Source: JACDHG01 sp963811585 (GTDB lineage Bacteria > Actinomycetota > Actinomycetes > Propionibacteriales > Nocardioidaceae). Taken from it: a stretch of DNA of 64,000 bases. Positions 54,316 through 62,913 of the stretch are shown piece by piece. The stretch covers positions 248,001 through 312,000 of the forward strand of contig CAWERR010000009.1 of the NCBI GenBank assembly GCA_963811585.1. The letters are read 5' to 3'. Position 1 is the first letter of the stretch; each line of letters opens with the position of its first letter. The position numbers were made by a program, and so were the translations under genes. Under the pieces are notes generated by a model. It saw nothing but the letters and a program-made list of their open reading frames with translations, ran no database searches and had not been told where the DNA came from.

Positions 54316-56064
54316 TTACGCGCGCGACCGCAGGATGTGCGCGGCAGTGATCCGACGAAGCGGCAGCGTCAGCGGCTCGCCACCCTTGGTGTCGTGCGCC
54401 TCCACCTGACCGTCTTCGACGGAGCTCACCGTGACCAGGCGCTCGGTACGTTCGCCGCTCGCGTCGACGTACCCGCACCACACGACCTCTTGTGTCTCTA
54501 CCGCCTCGCGCAATGTCGTGAGCGGCGTCTCGAAGACGGCTTCGTTACTTGCCTTGGACTGCGCATCCGCGCGGTCGGCTGCTGCGGTCTTGTCGCCGGC
54601 GCGGAACGCCGTCACGATCTCCAGAACTCCGCCCGCGTCGAGTTGGTCGGCATCGCCGTCTGGGGGCTCGATCACCCCCCGCTGCGGTGCTCGGTGGGCA
54701 TGGGCGGCAGCAGCGGATGTGGCAGGCCCCGCGGACGCACCCGATGGCTGATATCCGGGGGCCTGGTCGCGGCGTTCGAGGTCGGACACGAGGTAGCGCA
54801 GGGGTTGCGGCAACGGGGTCCGCGAGCGCGCAGCCAGCGTCGCGAGCATCTCGTCACTGCTCCAGCCGAGCCGTCGAGCCCGCTCGAGCGACGCGACGGA
54901 GAATCGATAGACCGTTGCCCCACCGCGGGACTCGACGTCGGCGAGGGTGCCGAGGTCGTGAGCCGCCTCCGCCGTCAGCGGACCCGGAGCAATAGCTGTG
55001 AAGTCGGCCTGGATCACGACGTGGTCGACGCGCTGAGGCAGCAGGTCGGCGAGAGCTTCCGCGTCTAGAGAGGCGGTGTAGGAAGCGACTGCGTCGAGGC
55101 CGGTGAGGCCGAGCCACGAGGCCTGTTCGAGCATCGTCGTCACCTGCTGGTGGGAACGGCCCGGCCTGCGCGGGCGCTTCCAGTCCAGCCATGCGGTGAC
55201 CTCCAGGGCGGACAGGGTCCTGCCGTCGGCGGGGTCGCCGAACGCACTGAGAGCGAGCCGCTTCACCCAGCCCTTGCCTGAATTGGGGTGGTGGTCGAAC
55301 CAGGTCGACACGAGTGCCACCCACTGGGTGGCCAGTGCACGGCTCTGCCAGCTGTCGAACTCCGTCGTCGGGAGCAGCAGGTCATTGCGGTCGTCGGCGC
55401 CAAGGCCGATCAGTCCGGCCGCCCGGGCCAGCTCGAGATGAGACTGCGCCACGGTGGGCCGGACGTCGATCAGGTCGCCGACGGCACGGACGTCGCGGTT
55501 CGCCAGACCACCCGTGCGCAGCAACCGCACCGGCTGGTGGTCGCAGTGCTCGACCAGCACGTCGATGCGACGTACCAGCTCGAACGCCGAACCGGCCGCG
55601 ACCTTCGCCACCTTCTCGGGGTTGGCCCGGCCGGCTTCGGGCAGCTCCGGCGGCTCTGAGGACGGCGGTGCGTCGTCGGGGGTCGGCTCGGGCAGCGTCG
55701 CCGCCAACGCCCGGACGGGTCGAAGGTCATGGACGCCGCCCCAGATGAGGCCGAGCGCGACCAGGCGCTCGACGGCAGCCGTCACGGCCGATGAGTCGAC
55801 CCGGTCGTCATACAGTGCCTCGACATCGACGCCGTGCAGTCGCGCCACCCGGGCGGCGACCCAGAGCTCGAACGCGTTCAACTTGTCGAGGGCCGCACTC
55901 ACGGAGTGCCTGGTCGTTGCACGTGAAGCAAGCTCGGCGAAGCCTGCCGGTGCAGGGTCTGCAAGGTCTGGACGGGCGAGCATCAACGTGACGAGTGCAG
56001 CGTCATCGCGTTCACGCAGCATCTGGGTGAGCGTGCGCGGTAACGCCGTCTGAGAAGCTGCCAT
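54316..56064 (-). CDS. Helicase-associated / WYL-like domain protein, apparently lacking an internal segment
   Basis: A 582-residue protein of the actinobacterial helicase-associated (XPB N-terminal-like, Helicase_C_3) family. N-terminal region: LTQMLRERDDAALVTLMLARPDL. The middle carries winged-helix-like repeats (VGDLIDVRPTVAQSHLELARAAGLIG). A block near QADFTAIAPGPLTAEAAHDLG leads to PLPQPLRYLVSDLERR. The C-terminus is WYL-like (EVVWCGYVDASGERTERLVTVSSVEDGQVEAHD). Relatives usually run to about 700 residues, with a segment after LRYLV that recognises DNA. Here LERR is followed at once by DQAPGYQPSGAS, as if about 60 residues were deleted in frame. Role unknown; the neighbours suggest DNA damage. 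Confidence 0.8.
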   Translation of the reverse strand: MAASQTALPRTLTQMLRERDDAALVTLMLARPDLADPAPAGFAELASRATTRHSVSAALDKLNAFELWVAARVARLHGVDVEALYDDRVDSSAVTAAVERLVALGLIWGGVHDLRPVRALAATLPEPTPDDAPPSSEPPELPEAGRANPEKVAKVAAGSAFELVRRIDVLVEHCDHQPVRLLRTGGLANRDVRAVGDLIDVRPTVAQSHLELARAAGLIGLGADDRNDLLLPTTEFDSWQSRALATQWVALVSTWFDHHPNSGKGWVKRLALSAFGDPADGRTLSALEVTAWLDWKRPRRPGRSHQQVTTMLEQASWLGLTGLDAVASYTASLDAEALADLLPQRVDHVVIQADFTAIAPGPLTAEAAHDLGTLADVESRGGATVYRFSVASLERARRLGWSSDEMLATLAARSRTPLPQPLRYLVSDLERRDQAPGYQPSGASAGPATSAAAAHAHRAPQRGVIEPPDGDADQLDAGGVLEIVTAFRAGDKTAAADRADAQSKASNEAVFETPLTTLREAVETQEVVWCGYVDASGERTERLVTVSSVEDGQVEAHDTKGGEPLTLPLRRITAAHILRSRA

Positions 56065-56138
56065 TCGAGCAACTCTAGTTCCCCAACTGTGGACTGCCTA
56101 CATGGCAGGATTACTCGGACATCGAGAGGGGTCCATTT

Positions 56139-57452
56139 ATGGCGCTCATTCAAGCGCGTGGTTTGAGCAAGACATTCGGGAGCAAGGCGGCGGTCCGCGG
56201 CTTGTCCTTCGACGTCGTGCCTGGCTCCGTTACCGGTTTCCTCGGCCCCAACGGAGCCGGCAAATCCACGACGATGCGACTCATGCTGGGCCTCGACAAC
56301 GGCGAAGGCGTGGCGACGTACGACGGAGTGCCGTATCGCGAGCTCAAGCAGCCGCTGCGCCAGGTTGGCTCGGTGCTCGACGCCAAGCCCTTCCACCCGA
56401 CCCGCAAAGCCGTCAACCACCTGCGCATGCTCGCCGCCTCGAACGACATCCCTCGCACGCGCGTCAGCGACGTCATCAACCTGGTCGGCCTCGGCGATGT
56501 CGCCAACGCGAAGCCCAAGACGTTCTCTCTCGGGATGGGGCAGCGGCTTGGCCTTGCGACCGCGCTGCTCGGCGACCCTGGCACCCTGATCCTCGACGAG
56601 CCGGCCAACGGACTCGACCCGCAGGGCGTGCACTGGCTCCGAAACATGCTCAAGACCCTTGCCGGGCAGGGGCGGTCCATCTTCGTCTCCAGCCACTTGT
56701 TGTCGGAGATGGCCCTGATGGCCGACTCCCTCGTCGTCATCGGCCGAGGTTCGATGATCGCGAGCGGCAAGATGAGCGACTTCATCTCGACAAGCAACCG
56801 CAACGCCGTCGTGATCCGGGTCGATCAGCCGGAGGTGATGATTCGCGAGCTGCGCGCCCGGCAGGCCGCGGTTGTGACCGAGCCGGACGGCAAGCTCGCC
56901 ATCACCGGCATGGACTCCGACGCCGTCGGCCATCTCGCCCATGAGCTCGGCGTCCGCGTGTTCGAGCTGTCCAACCGCCAGGCCACGTTGGAAGAGGCTT
57001 TCCTCGACGCGACCGGGGCATCCGAGGAGTTCCGGGCGTCGATGGGGTTCGGCGGCGGTGCCGCCCCGGCGTTCGGCGGACCGATGATGGGTCAGCAGGG
57101 GTACGGCGCTCCGGGCCAGCCGCCTCAGCAAGGCGGGTATGGCCAGCCGCCTCAGCAGGGTGGCTATGGCCAGCCGCCGCAGCAGGGTGGGTATGGTCAG
57201 CCGCCGCAGCAGGGTGGGTACGGTCAGCCGCCGCAGCAGGGTGGGTACGGTCAGCCGCCGCAGCAGGGTGGGTACGGTCAGCCGCCGCAGCAGGGTGGGT
57301 ACGGTCAGCCGCCGCAGCAGGGTGGCTATGGCCAGCCGCCGCAGCAGGGTGATTACGGCCAGCCGCCTCAACCAGGTGAGTATGGCGCGCCACCGCCACC
57401 GCCCCCTGAAAGCGACGATGACGGCGACCGCCGGAACGGAGACCCTGCATGA
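56139..57452 (+). CDS. ABC transporter ATP-binding protein with repetitive Gly-Tyr-Gln-Pro tail
   Basis: A 437-residue ABC-2 type ATPase. Walker A is FLGPNGAGKSTTMRLMLG, the signature region is TFSLGMGQRLGLATAL, Walker B is TLILDEPANGLDPQ, and the H-loop is IFVSSHLLSEM. The accessory region ends near residue 295 (ATLEEAFLDATG). Beyond it is an unusual low-complexity tail of about 140 residues: eight perfect GGYGQPPQQ repeats, a GDYGQPPQP and an acidic end (PPPPPPESDDDGDRR). The tail is cytosolic and could mediate clustering or partner binding (inference). The stop overlaps the permease start (ATGA). The exported substrate is unknown. Confidence 0.9.
   Translation: MALIQARGLSKTFGSKAAVRGLSFDVVPGSVTGFLGPNGAGKSTTMRLMLGLDNGEGVATYDGVPYRELKQPLRQVGSVLDAKPFHPTRKAVNHLRMLAASNDIPRTRVSDVINLVGLGDVANAKPKTFSLGMGQRLGLATALLGDPGTLILDEPANGLDPQGVHWLRNMLKTLAGQGRSIFVSSHLLSEMALMADSLVVIGRGSMIASGKMSDFISTSNRNAVVIRVDQPEVMIRELRARQAAVVTEPDGKLAITGMDSDAVGHLAHELGVRVFELSNRQATLEEAFLDATGASEEFRASMGFGGGAAPAFGGPMMGQQGYGAPGQPPQQGGYGQPPQQGGYGQPPQQGGYGQPPQQGGYGQPPQQGGYGQPPQQGGYGQPPQQGGYGQPPQQGGYGQPPQQGDYGQPPQPGEYGAPPPPPPESDDDGDRRNGDPA
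57115..57372 (+). repeat. 27-bp in-frame minisatellite in the ABC ATPase gene
   Basis: About nine 27-bp units encode GGYGQPPQQ. Central units (57180-57320) are identical or nearly so, while outer ones differ at synonymous sites (CCTCAG against CCGCAG, GGCTAT against GGGTAC). Such homogeneity indicates recent expansion by slippage, so the copy number probably varies between strains. Confidence 0.92.
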
Positions 57453-58255
57453 CCGGCGCCCTCAAGTACGAGTGGGTACGCATCAAGACCATCGGCTCGA
57501 GCTACTGGATGTCGGCGCTTGCCATCGTCTTGACTGCAGGAATCACGCTGCTGATGGCGGTCACCATCAGCGCCTCCGACATCGACGACATGAACTTCTA
57601 CCAGGTGACGACGTACATCGTCCTCGCCGGCGCCTCCGGCCCGATCATCCCCGTCATGGCGGCGCCGTTCTTTGCCGTGATGGGGGCGATGGCGGTCGGT
57701 CATGAGTACCGCTACGGCACCAACAAGGCCACCCTGTCGGCGATCCCCGACCGGGTTGCAGTCCTCGCGGCCAAGCTGATTGTGCTCGTCACGTGGGTGC
57801 TGGGCACCATCGCGATCACGTTGCTGCTCAACATGGGAATGACCTGGCTGTTCCTCGACAACCCCGACTTCGGTTCCCACATGGTCCGACCGCTGGTCAA
57901 CTACACCGGCTACTGCGTGGGCTTTGCGGTTGCAGGGCTCGGTCTCGCAGCGATACTCCGCAACCAGACTGGGGCCATCGTCGCGGTGCTCACGTGGCCG
58001 CTGGTCATCGAGCCGATCATCTACGGCGTCTCTGTCGCGATCAGCGAGTCGACGGGCGCGGGGATCGGCAAGGTCGCCAACCTGCTACCCGCAGCTGCTG
58101 GACGGCGGATGATGTTCGACCCGTACGAGACGATCGCCGGCTTCGGTACGTCGGTTGAGGTCTGGTCCGTGGGCGCGTCAGCGGTGGTCTACGCGATCGG
58201 CGTCGTGATCGCCCTCGCTGCGGGTGCGACGTTGTTCGTGAAGCGAGACGCCTGA
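57449..58255 (+). CDS. ABC-2 type transporter permease
   Basis: A 268-residue membrane protein with six predicted helices (MSALAIVLTAGITLLMAVTIS, IIPVMAAPFFAVMGAMAVG, LAAKLIVLVTWVLGTIAITLLL, YCVGFAVAGLGLAAILRN, IVAVLTWPLVIEPIIYGVSVAIS, SVGASAVVYAIGVVIALAAGATLFV). EYRYGTNKATLSAIPDR is the cytosolic loop typical of ABC-2 permeases of the YhaP/NatB kind. Its ATG overlaps the ATPase stop, so the two form one exporter. It converges with the subtilase gene across repeat elements. Confidence 0.9.
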   Translation: MTGALKYEWVRIKTIGSSYWMSALAIVLTAGITLLMAVTISASDIDDMNFYQVTTYIVLAGASGPIIPVMAAPFFAVMGAMAVGHEYRYGTNKATLSAIPDRVAVLAAKLIVLVTWVLGTIAITLLLNMGMTWLFLDNPDFGSHMVRPLVNYTGYCVGFAVAGLGLAAILRNQTGAIVAVLTWPLVIEPIIYGVSVAISESTGAGIGKVANLLPAAAGRRMMFDPYETIAGFGTSVEVWSVGASAVVYAIGVVIALAAGATLFVKRDA

Positions 58256-58290
58256 CTGTCTGCTCTCCGCCGATCGCCCGGCTCTCCGCT

Positions 58291-58390
58291 GATCGAGCTT
58301 GTCGAGATCAAGGTCTCGACAAGCTCGACCGACGGAGTCAAGGTCTCGACAAGCTCGACCGCCGGAGTCGGGGTCCCGACAAGCTCGACC
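58291..58390. repeat. TCTCGACAAGCTCGA dispersed repeat, locus B
   Basis: One inverted copy (GATCGAGCTTGTCGAGATC, 58291-58309) is followed by three direct copies starting at 58310, 58340 and 58370, a 30-bp period. Hairpins between the inverted and direct copies are strong. The element fills the gap between two convergent genes (stops at 58255 and 58402), where it may act as a two-way terminator. Same family as 48676-48716. Confidence 0.8.
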
Positions 58391-58401
58391 GGCGGGCGGG
58401 A

Positions 58402-61329
58402 TCAGTCGAGGGTCAGATAGGTGCGTCGCGACGAGTCGGCGTAGTCGAGGTAGCCGAACCACCGTTGCTCGGAGTCGAGTTGTCCGAACTCGACCGTGAT
58501 GGAGACGTTCTGGTCGCCGGTGACAGTGAGCGGGTCAGGCGAGATCTCCGCCGCACCCTCACTGCGCCCCGGCAGCACCCACCCGGTCAGCTCGGCGGCA
58601 GTGGCGTCCCCGGAGTCTGAAGTCACCGAGACGACGTATACGGCATAACTGCCGGCCGCGGGTCGCGTGAGCGTGACCTGCTCGTCGCCCGACGCAGACG
58701 TGGCCTCGGTGACAAGCTTGCCGTCGCGGTAGACGTAGAGGTCGAGGTCGTCGCCTTCGGAGCTGGCGTCGAGGTCGAAGCGCGCGACAGCGGTGCCCGC
58801 TGGCACCCTGAACTCCTCGACGCGGGCGGTGGAGCTCGGCTCCGGTGCGCTGGGCGTGAACGCCCCCGGCTCGAGCAACATGTCGATCGGAGTCGCGCCG
58901 GCCGGGCCGGCAACCGAGGCGCGCAGCGTGCCGGTGACGCCTGCTCGCGCCGTGACGTCGACGCTATGGTCCTGCAACGACCCGCTGACCTCCTGCGGTG
59001 CACGGACATACTCAGCGCGTACGACGATCGGGCTGGTCACGCGATGGCCGAGCGAGCCACGCCAGGTCAGCGTCCCGGCGACCGGTCGGTCGTAGCGGGC
59101 AAACTTCCGGGCGCTGAACGCGACCGTGAAGCTTTGCGACTCGCCCGGAGCGAGCCGCAGAGTGTTCGGAGTGACCGCAACGTCGACGCCGCGCACGTCG
59201 CGGACCAGCGCGACATAGGTCTCCGTGCGGTTGGACACGTTGGTGACTGTTCGGCTGACGGAGTCGTCGCCCACCAGGCTGCTCAAGTAGATGGACGGAA
59301 GGTTGAGGTCGGCTGGACCGATCGCGGCGACCTTGCGCTCCCCGCGTGAGGCGTAGCTGAGGCCCTCGTTGCGCAGGGAGCCCAACCAGTCACCGAGACC
59401 CGCGTCGTAGACGAGTCCCGGGTCGAGCATCCGGCGCGTGTTCGCCTTGCCGGCGCCCGCATCGAACGGTCTGGTCGTTGTCGGCAACGGTGACGCGGTG
59501 GTGACCAGCGCCGACTTCACCGCGGCGGGCGACCAGCTGGGATGTTCGGCGGCGATCAGCGCGGCGAAGCCGGCGATCCGCGGCGCTGCCATCGACGAGC
59601 CGGAGTAGTAGTCCCACATGCGCCCGAAGTTGGCAGGGGGAGACACGGCCGACAAGATGCCGATGCCGGGAGCAGTCAGGTCGGGCTTGAGGACGCCTCC
59701 GTCGACCGCGTTGACCGGGCCGCGGCCCGACATGTCGGCAACATCGGTTGGCGACGTGGAGTTCGGGAGCGGCCGCAGTGACGCGGTGGCCTTCGCGGCA
59801 TGGCTGATGTACGCCTTCACCGTGGCTCCGTCGGCCCGCTCGAGGTGAACCGTCGGCACCGCGTGCAGGTCGGCCTCGGTGTCATCAGCGGCGGTGTTGG
59901 CGAGCACCATCGCCGCACCACCCGCCTGTGACACCGTCAAGCTCTTGGTCAGGCGGGCGTTGACGCCGCGGTCGCAGACGACGATCGCCGCCTCAACTGC
60001 GGCGGCATCGAGCGACTGGGGGAAGCAGAGGGCGGCCCTGCGGGCTGACACGCCAGGTGCCCGTGCGTCGCCGGCATACACGAGCGGGCGGTCGCGCACG
60101 CCGCGAGCCGAGATCATCATCCCCTCGAAGCGCCGACCGTCGCCGAGGAAAACCGCCCCACGCAGGTCGGGCCTGCCGGTCGCTCCGACCGTGGTGACCC
60201 ACGGGCTCGGGTGGCGGACAGTCCCATACCCGGGACCCTCGTCGCCGGCCGAGGTAGCGACGAAGACTCCGGCACCTGACGCGTTGAGGAACGCCAGCTC
60301 GACGACCTCGGTAGCGGCGCGGTCAGTGCTGCCGGCGCCGCTGATCGAGTAGTTGAGAATGTCGACGCCGTCGCTGACCGCCTGGTCGATCGCCATCACG
60401 GCGTCAGCGGTCGTGCATCCGTCGTCGGCCGGGTCGGGTGCGACCCAGCAGGCCTTGTAGATGGCCAGTCCGGCGGCCGGTGCGATGCCCGAGATCTTGC
60501 CGAAGTCGCGGTCGTCGATGCTGACGGACACGCCTGCGTTGCCGGCCGCGATTGCCGTGGTGTGTGAGCCGTGACCTGCCGCGTCGCGCGCGGACAGGAA
60601 CTCCGATCCCGACAGGTTGTCGGCACCGAACCCGGAGACGAAGTACCGGGCCGCAAGCAGCTTGGCGTTGCAGGTGGTGTCGACCCATCGCTCGCCATGC
60701 GGGCAGCTGCCGGTGAAGCCGGGGTAGCGCCGCTGCAATGTGTTGGCGTCGAGAGGCACACCGGCGAACGACGGGTTCTCCGGCCAGACGCCTGAGTCGA
60801 TGACGCCAATGACGACCCCGCGGCCGGCGTTTGCTGGCCCACCAACACCCGACCAGGTGCCGCCGCGCGCCGAGGCGTCGGCTGCGGCCGGGCTTGACGC
60901 CGCGCGGTCGACCCGATGCTTCGTGCTTTGCTCGACCGTGAGCACCTCGGGCATCTTGCTGAGCTGCTTGACCTGGTTCTTGCTGAGCCTGGCTGCGAAC
61001 CCGTTGAGCACCGTGGTGTAGGAGTACACGGGCGTCACGTCGCCCAGCTTGGCGCGCACGTCAGCCTGCCGTTGCTGGAGCATGGTGTTGTAGGTGACTG
61101 CGGCTGGCCGATCAGTGCGCAGCCTGCTCCCTGGAGCTGGAGTAGTGGCGGCGTAGCCAGGGACGCTGCCGTCGTATGTCGCCAGGGGCGCGTCGCGAAG
61201 CACCACGAGGTAGAGGCCGGTCTGGTCGTCCAACACGGCGTTGGCCGGCGACTGGTCGGCATGACCCGGCATGGCAGCGGCGCCGAGCGCGCACACGACA
61301 GCGAACGTCGTCGCGACGCGTCTGAGCAT
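58402..61329 (-). CDS. Secreted subtilase (S8) with PA insert and beta-rich C-terminus
   Basis: A 975-residue exported protease. ATG 61329 follows GGAGG. The signal peptide is MLRRVATTFAVVCALGAAAM ending near GHA-DQS. An I9 inhibitor propeptide (LYLVVLRDAPLATYDG...SKMPEVLTVEQSTKHRVDRA) precedes the catalytic domain. The triad is Asp in VVIGVIDSGVWPEN, His in DAAGHGSHTTAIAAGN, and Ser in YYSGSSMAAPRIAGFAALIA. A PA-type insertion (ALCFPQSLDAAAVEAAIVVCDRG) lies between His and Ser. After it come an Fn3-like subtilase domain and a PPC-type beta domain (RFDLDASSEGDDLDLYVYRDGKLV). It would digest proteins outside the cell, feeding the peptide importers. Confidence 0.93.
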   Translation of the reverse strand: MLRRVATTFAVVCALGAAAMPGHADQSPANAVLDDQTGLYLVVLRDAPLATYDGSVPGYAATTPAPGSRLRTDRPAAVTYNTMLQQRQADVRAKLGDVTPVYSYTTVLNGFAARLSKNQVKQLSKMPEVLTVEQSTKHRVDRAASSPAAADASARGGTWSGVGGPANAGRGVVIGVIDSGVWPENPSFAGVPLDANTLQRRYPGFTGSCPHGERWVDTTCNAKLLAARYFVSGFGADNLSGSEFLSARDAAGHGSHTTAIAAGNAGVSVSIDDRDFGKISGIAPAAGLAIYKACWVAPDPADDGCTTADAVMAIDQAVSDGVDILNYSISGAGSTDRAATEVVELAFLNASGAGVFVATSAGDEGPGYGTVRHPSPWVTTVGATGRPDLRGAVFLGDGRRFEGMMISARGVRDRPLVYAGDARAPGVSARRAALCFPQSLDAAAVEAAIVVCDRGVNARLTKSLTVSQAGGAAMVLANTAADDTEADLHAVPTVHLERADGATVKAYISHAAKATASLRPLPNSTSPTDVADMSGRGPVNAVDGGVLKPDLTAPGIGILSAVSPPANFGRMWDYYSGSSMAAPRIAGFAALIAAEHPSWSPAAVKSALVTTASPLPTTTRPFDAGAGKANTRRMLDPGLVYDAGLGDWLGSLRNEGLSYASRGERKVAAIGPADLNLPSIYLSSLVGDDSVSRTVTNVSNRTETYVALVRDVRGVDVAVTPNTLRLAPGESQSFTVAFSARKFARYDRPVAGTLTWRGSLGHRVTSPIVVRAEYVRAPQEVSGSLQDHSVDVTARAGVTGTLRASVAGPAGATPIDMLLEPGAFTPSAPEPSSTARVEEFRVPAGTAVARFDLDASSEGDDLDLYVYRDGKLVTEATSASGDEQVTLTRPAAGSYAVYVVSVTSDSGDATAAELTGWVLPGRSEGAAEISPDPLTVTGDQNVSITVEFGQLDSEQRWFGYLDYADSSRRTYLTLD

Positions 61330-61557
61330 TGGTGCCTCCGCTCTGCCTCGCTGGGTGCCTGCCGGCACCGCAGCGCTCTTGAAAGGCGGTGCCCCCGATG
61401 GGCGGTGCCCCTAGTCAACGGCGCCGACCAGCGCACGGTCGGCGTGGTCGATCTCGTAGAGTCTAGTGCTGTGTCACACGACGTGGGAGAACGATCACCC
61501 AACGTGTCCGGCGCGCCCGGCGGTGGCACCGGCGTCGAGCGGACGCCCGCCGCAGCG

Positions 61558-62427
61558 ATGATCCATCCAGATCCCGCCCTCCTCGGTTCCCGGCTCGCCG
61601 ACCTCGAACGTCGGCTGGTCGACCTCGGCAGCGTCGCGGTCGCGTTCAGCGGCGGCGCTGACTCGGCCTTTCTGCTGGCAGCCGCGGTCCGGGCGCTGGG
61701 GCCTGACCAGGTCATAGCCGCCACGGCGGTGTCGTCCAGCCTGCCGGCGGCCGAGCTTGCGGCGGCGCGTGCCTTCGCGGCCGGGCTCGGGGTACGTCAC
61801 GTCACCCCGACGACGTACGAGATGGAACGCGAGGGCTACCGGGCGAACGCCGGCGACCGTTGCTACTTCTGCAAGGCCGAGCTCGTCGAGGTGCTTGAGC
61901 CGCTTGCGGCGGAGCTCGGAGTCGCAGCCGTCGCGACCGGTACGAACGCCGACGATGCTCGGGCCGGCTTTCGTCCCGGCATCGCTGCCGCTTCGGAGCG
62001 TGGCGCGGTGACCCCATTGCTCGATGCCGGCCTGACAAAACGGGAGATCCGCCAGGCGTCGAGGGAATGGGGCTTGGCGACCTGGGACAAACCGGCGGCG
62101 GCGTGCCTGTCGTCGCGCATCGCCTATGGAATCGAGGTGTCACCCATGCGGCTCGCGCGGGTGGAGCGCGCCGAGGTGGCCTTGCGGGCCGTGCTGGCAG
62201 CACACGATCTCGCCGTCAACAACCTGCGGGTGCGTGACCTCGGTGAGACCGCTCGGATCGAGCTGGACGCGCCGCTGGTCGCCGTCGTCGCCGGGTCGGC
62301 ACTGCTGAGCGCAGCGATCGTAGAAGCTGCCACTGACGCGGGGTTTGCCGACGCGCTCATCGATCCGGCCGGGTTCCGGTCCGGCTCGATGAACGAACTG
62401 CTCGCCGATCCCGAGCGGTTCCGCTAG
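61558..62427 (+). CDS. larE: ATP-dependent sacrificial sulfur transferase LarE
   Basis: A 289-residue PP-loop protein. The nucleotide loop is VAFSGGADSAFLLAAA; NAGDRCYFCKAEL and GTNADDARAGFRPGIAAASERGAVTPLLDAGLTKREIRQASREWGL are LarE signatures. Cys183 in PAAACLSSRIAYG corresponds to the cysteine that gives up its sulfur in one LarE class. LarE thiolates the precursor of the nickel-pincer nucleotide, the cofactor of lactate racemase and relatives. larB, larC and a racemase are not in the window. ATG 61558 is conservative; GTG 61471 would extend it by 29 residues. A terminator follows. Confidence 0.9.
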   Translation: MIHPDPALLGSRLADLERRLVDLGSVAVAFSGGADSAFLLAAAVRALGPDQVIAATAVSSSLPAAELAAARAFAAGLGVRHVTPTTYEMEREGYRANAGDRCYFCKAELVEVLEPLAAELGVAAVATGTNADDARAGFRPGIAAASERGAVTPLLDAGLTKREIRQASREWGLATWDKPAAACLSSRIAYGIEVSPMRLARVERAEVALRAVLAAHDLAVNNLRVRDLGETARIELDAPLVAVVAGSALLSAAIVEAATDAGFADALIDPAGFRSGSMNELLADPERFR

Positions 62428-62442
62428 GCGGTACCCTGTGTC

Positions 62443-62467
62443 CGCCCCTCCGTGGGGCGTCTTTTCT
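62443..62467 (+). terminator. Rho-independent terminator after larE
   Basis: CGCCCC pairs with GGGGCG around a TCCGT loop and is followed by TCTTTTCT. It lies 16 bases after the larE stop and 48 before the cold-shock gene. Confidence 0.8.
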
Positions 62468-62514
62468 GTCAACGGGCGGCGCACGACGCCACCAAGAGAT
62501 TCGCGAGGTTCGCA

Positions 62515-62898
62515 GTGCCAACGGGCAAGGTCAAGTGGTACGACACCGACAAAGGGTTCGGATTTGTCACCACCGACGAGGGCGGTGATGTCTTCGTCCG
62601 CTCCGACGCGTTGCCTGCGTCCGTGACCTCGCTCAAGGCCGGGACTCGGGTGGAGTTCGGGCTGGTGCAGGGACGCAAGGGCGACCAGGCGATCCAGCTG
62701 ACCGTGCTCGACCCGACGCCTTCGGTGTCGAAGGCGATGCGCAAAAAGCCCGAAGACATGGTCAACATCGTCGAGGACCTGATGAAGCTGCTCGAGGGTC
62801 TTGAGCAGACGTTCCGTCGCGGTCGTCACGCCGACCCACGCGCGGCCAAGCGGACGGCGGCACTCCTACGCGCGCTCGCAGCTGAGCTCGAGCTCTAG
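62515..62898 (+). CDS. Cold-shock domain protein with C-terminal extension
   Basis: A 127-residue protein beginning at GTG 62515 (first residues VPTGKVKWYDTDKGFGFVT). Residues 1-65 are a cold-shock domain with RNA-binding motifs KGFGFVT and DVFVRSDAL. The second half (AMRKKPEDMVNIVEDLMKLLEGLEQTFRRGRHADPRAAKRTAALLRALAAELEL) is a helical extension absent from classic 67-residue CspA. The family binds single-stranded RNA or DNA and melts structure. A terminator just upstream separates it from larE, so it has its own promoter in the short gap. Confidence 0.9.
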   Translation: MPTGKVKWYDTDKGFGFVTTDEGGDVFVRSDALPASVTSLKAGTRVEFGLVQGRKGDQAIQLTVLDPTPSVSKAMRKKPEDMVNIVEDLMKLLEGLEQTFRRGRHADPRAAKRTAALLRALAAELEL

Positions 62899-62913
62899 CC
62901 TCCGGCGGTCACG

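Noticed and set aside
55983..57371. Long minus-strand frame with repeated LLRRL-type units
   Set aside because: It is the antisense of the GGYGQPPQQ minisatellite and the ABC ATPase; repetition is inherited from the 27-bp repeats.
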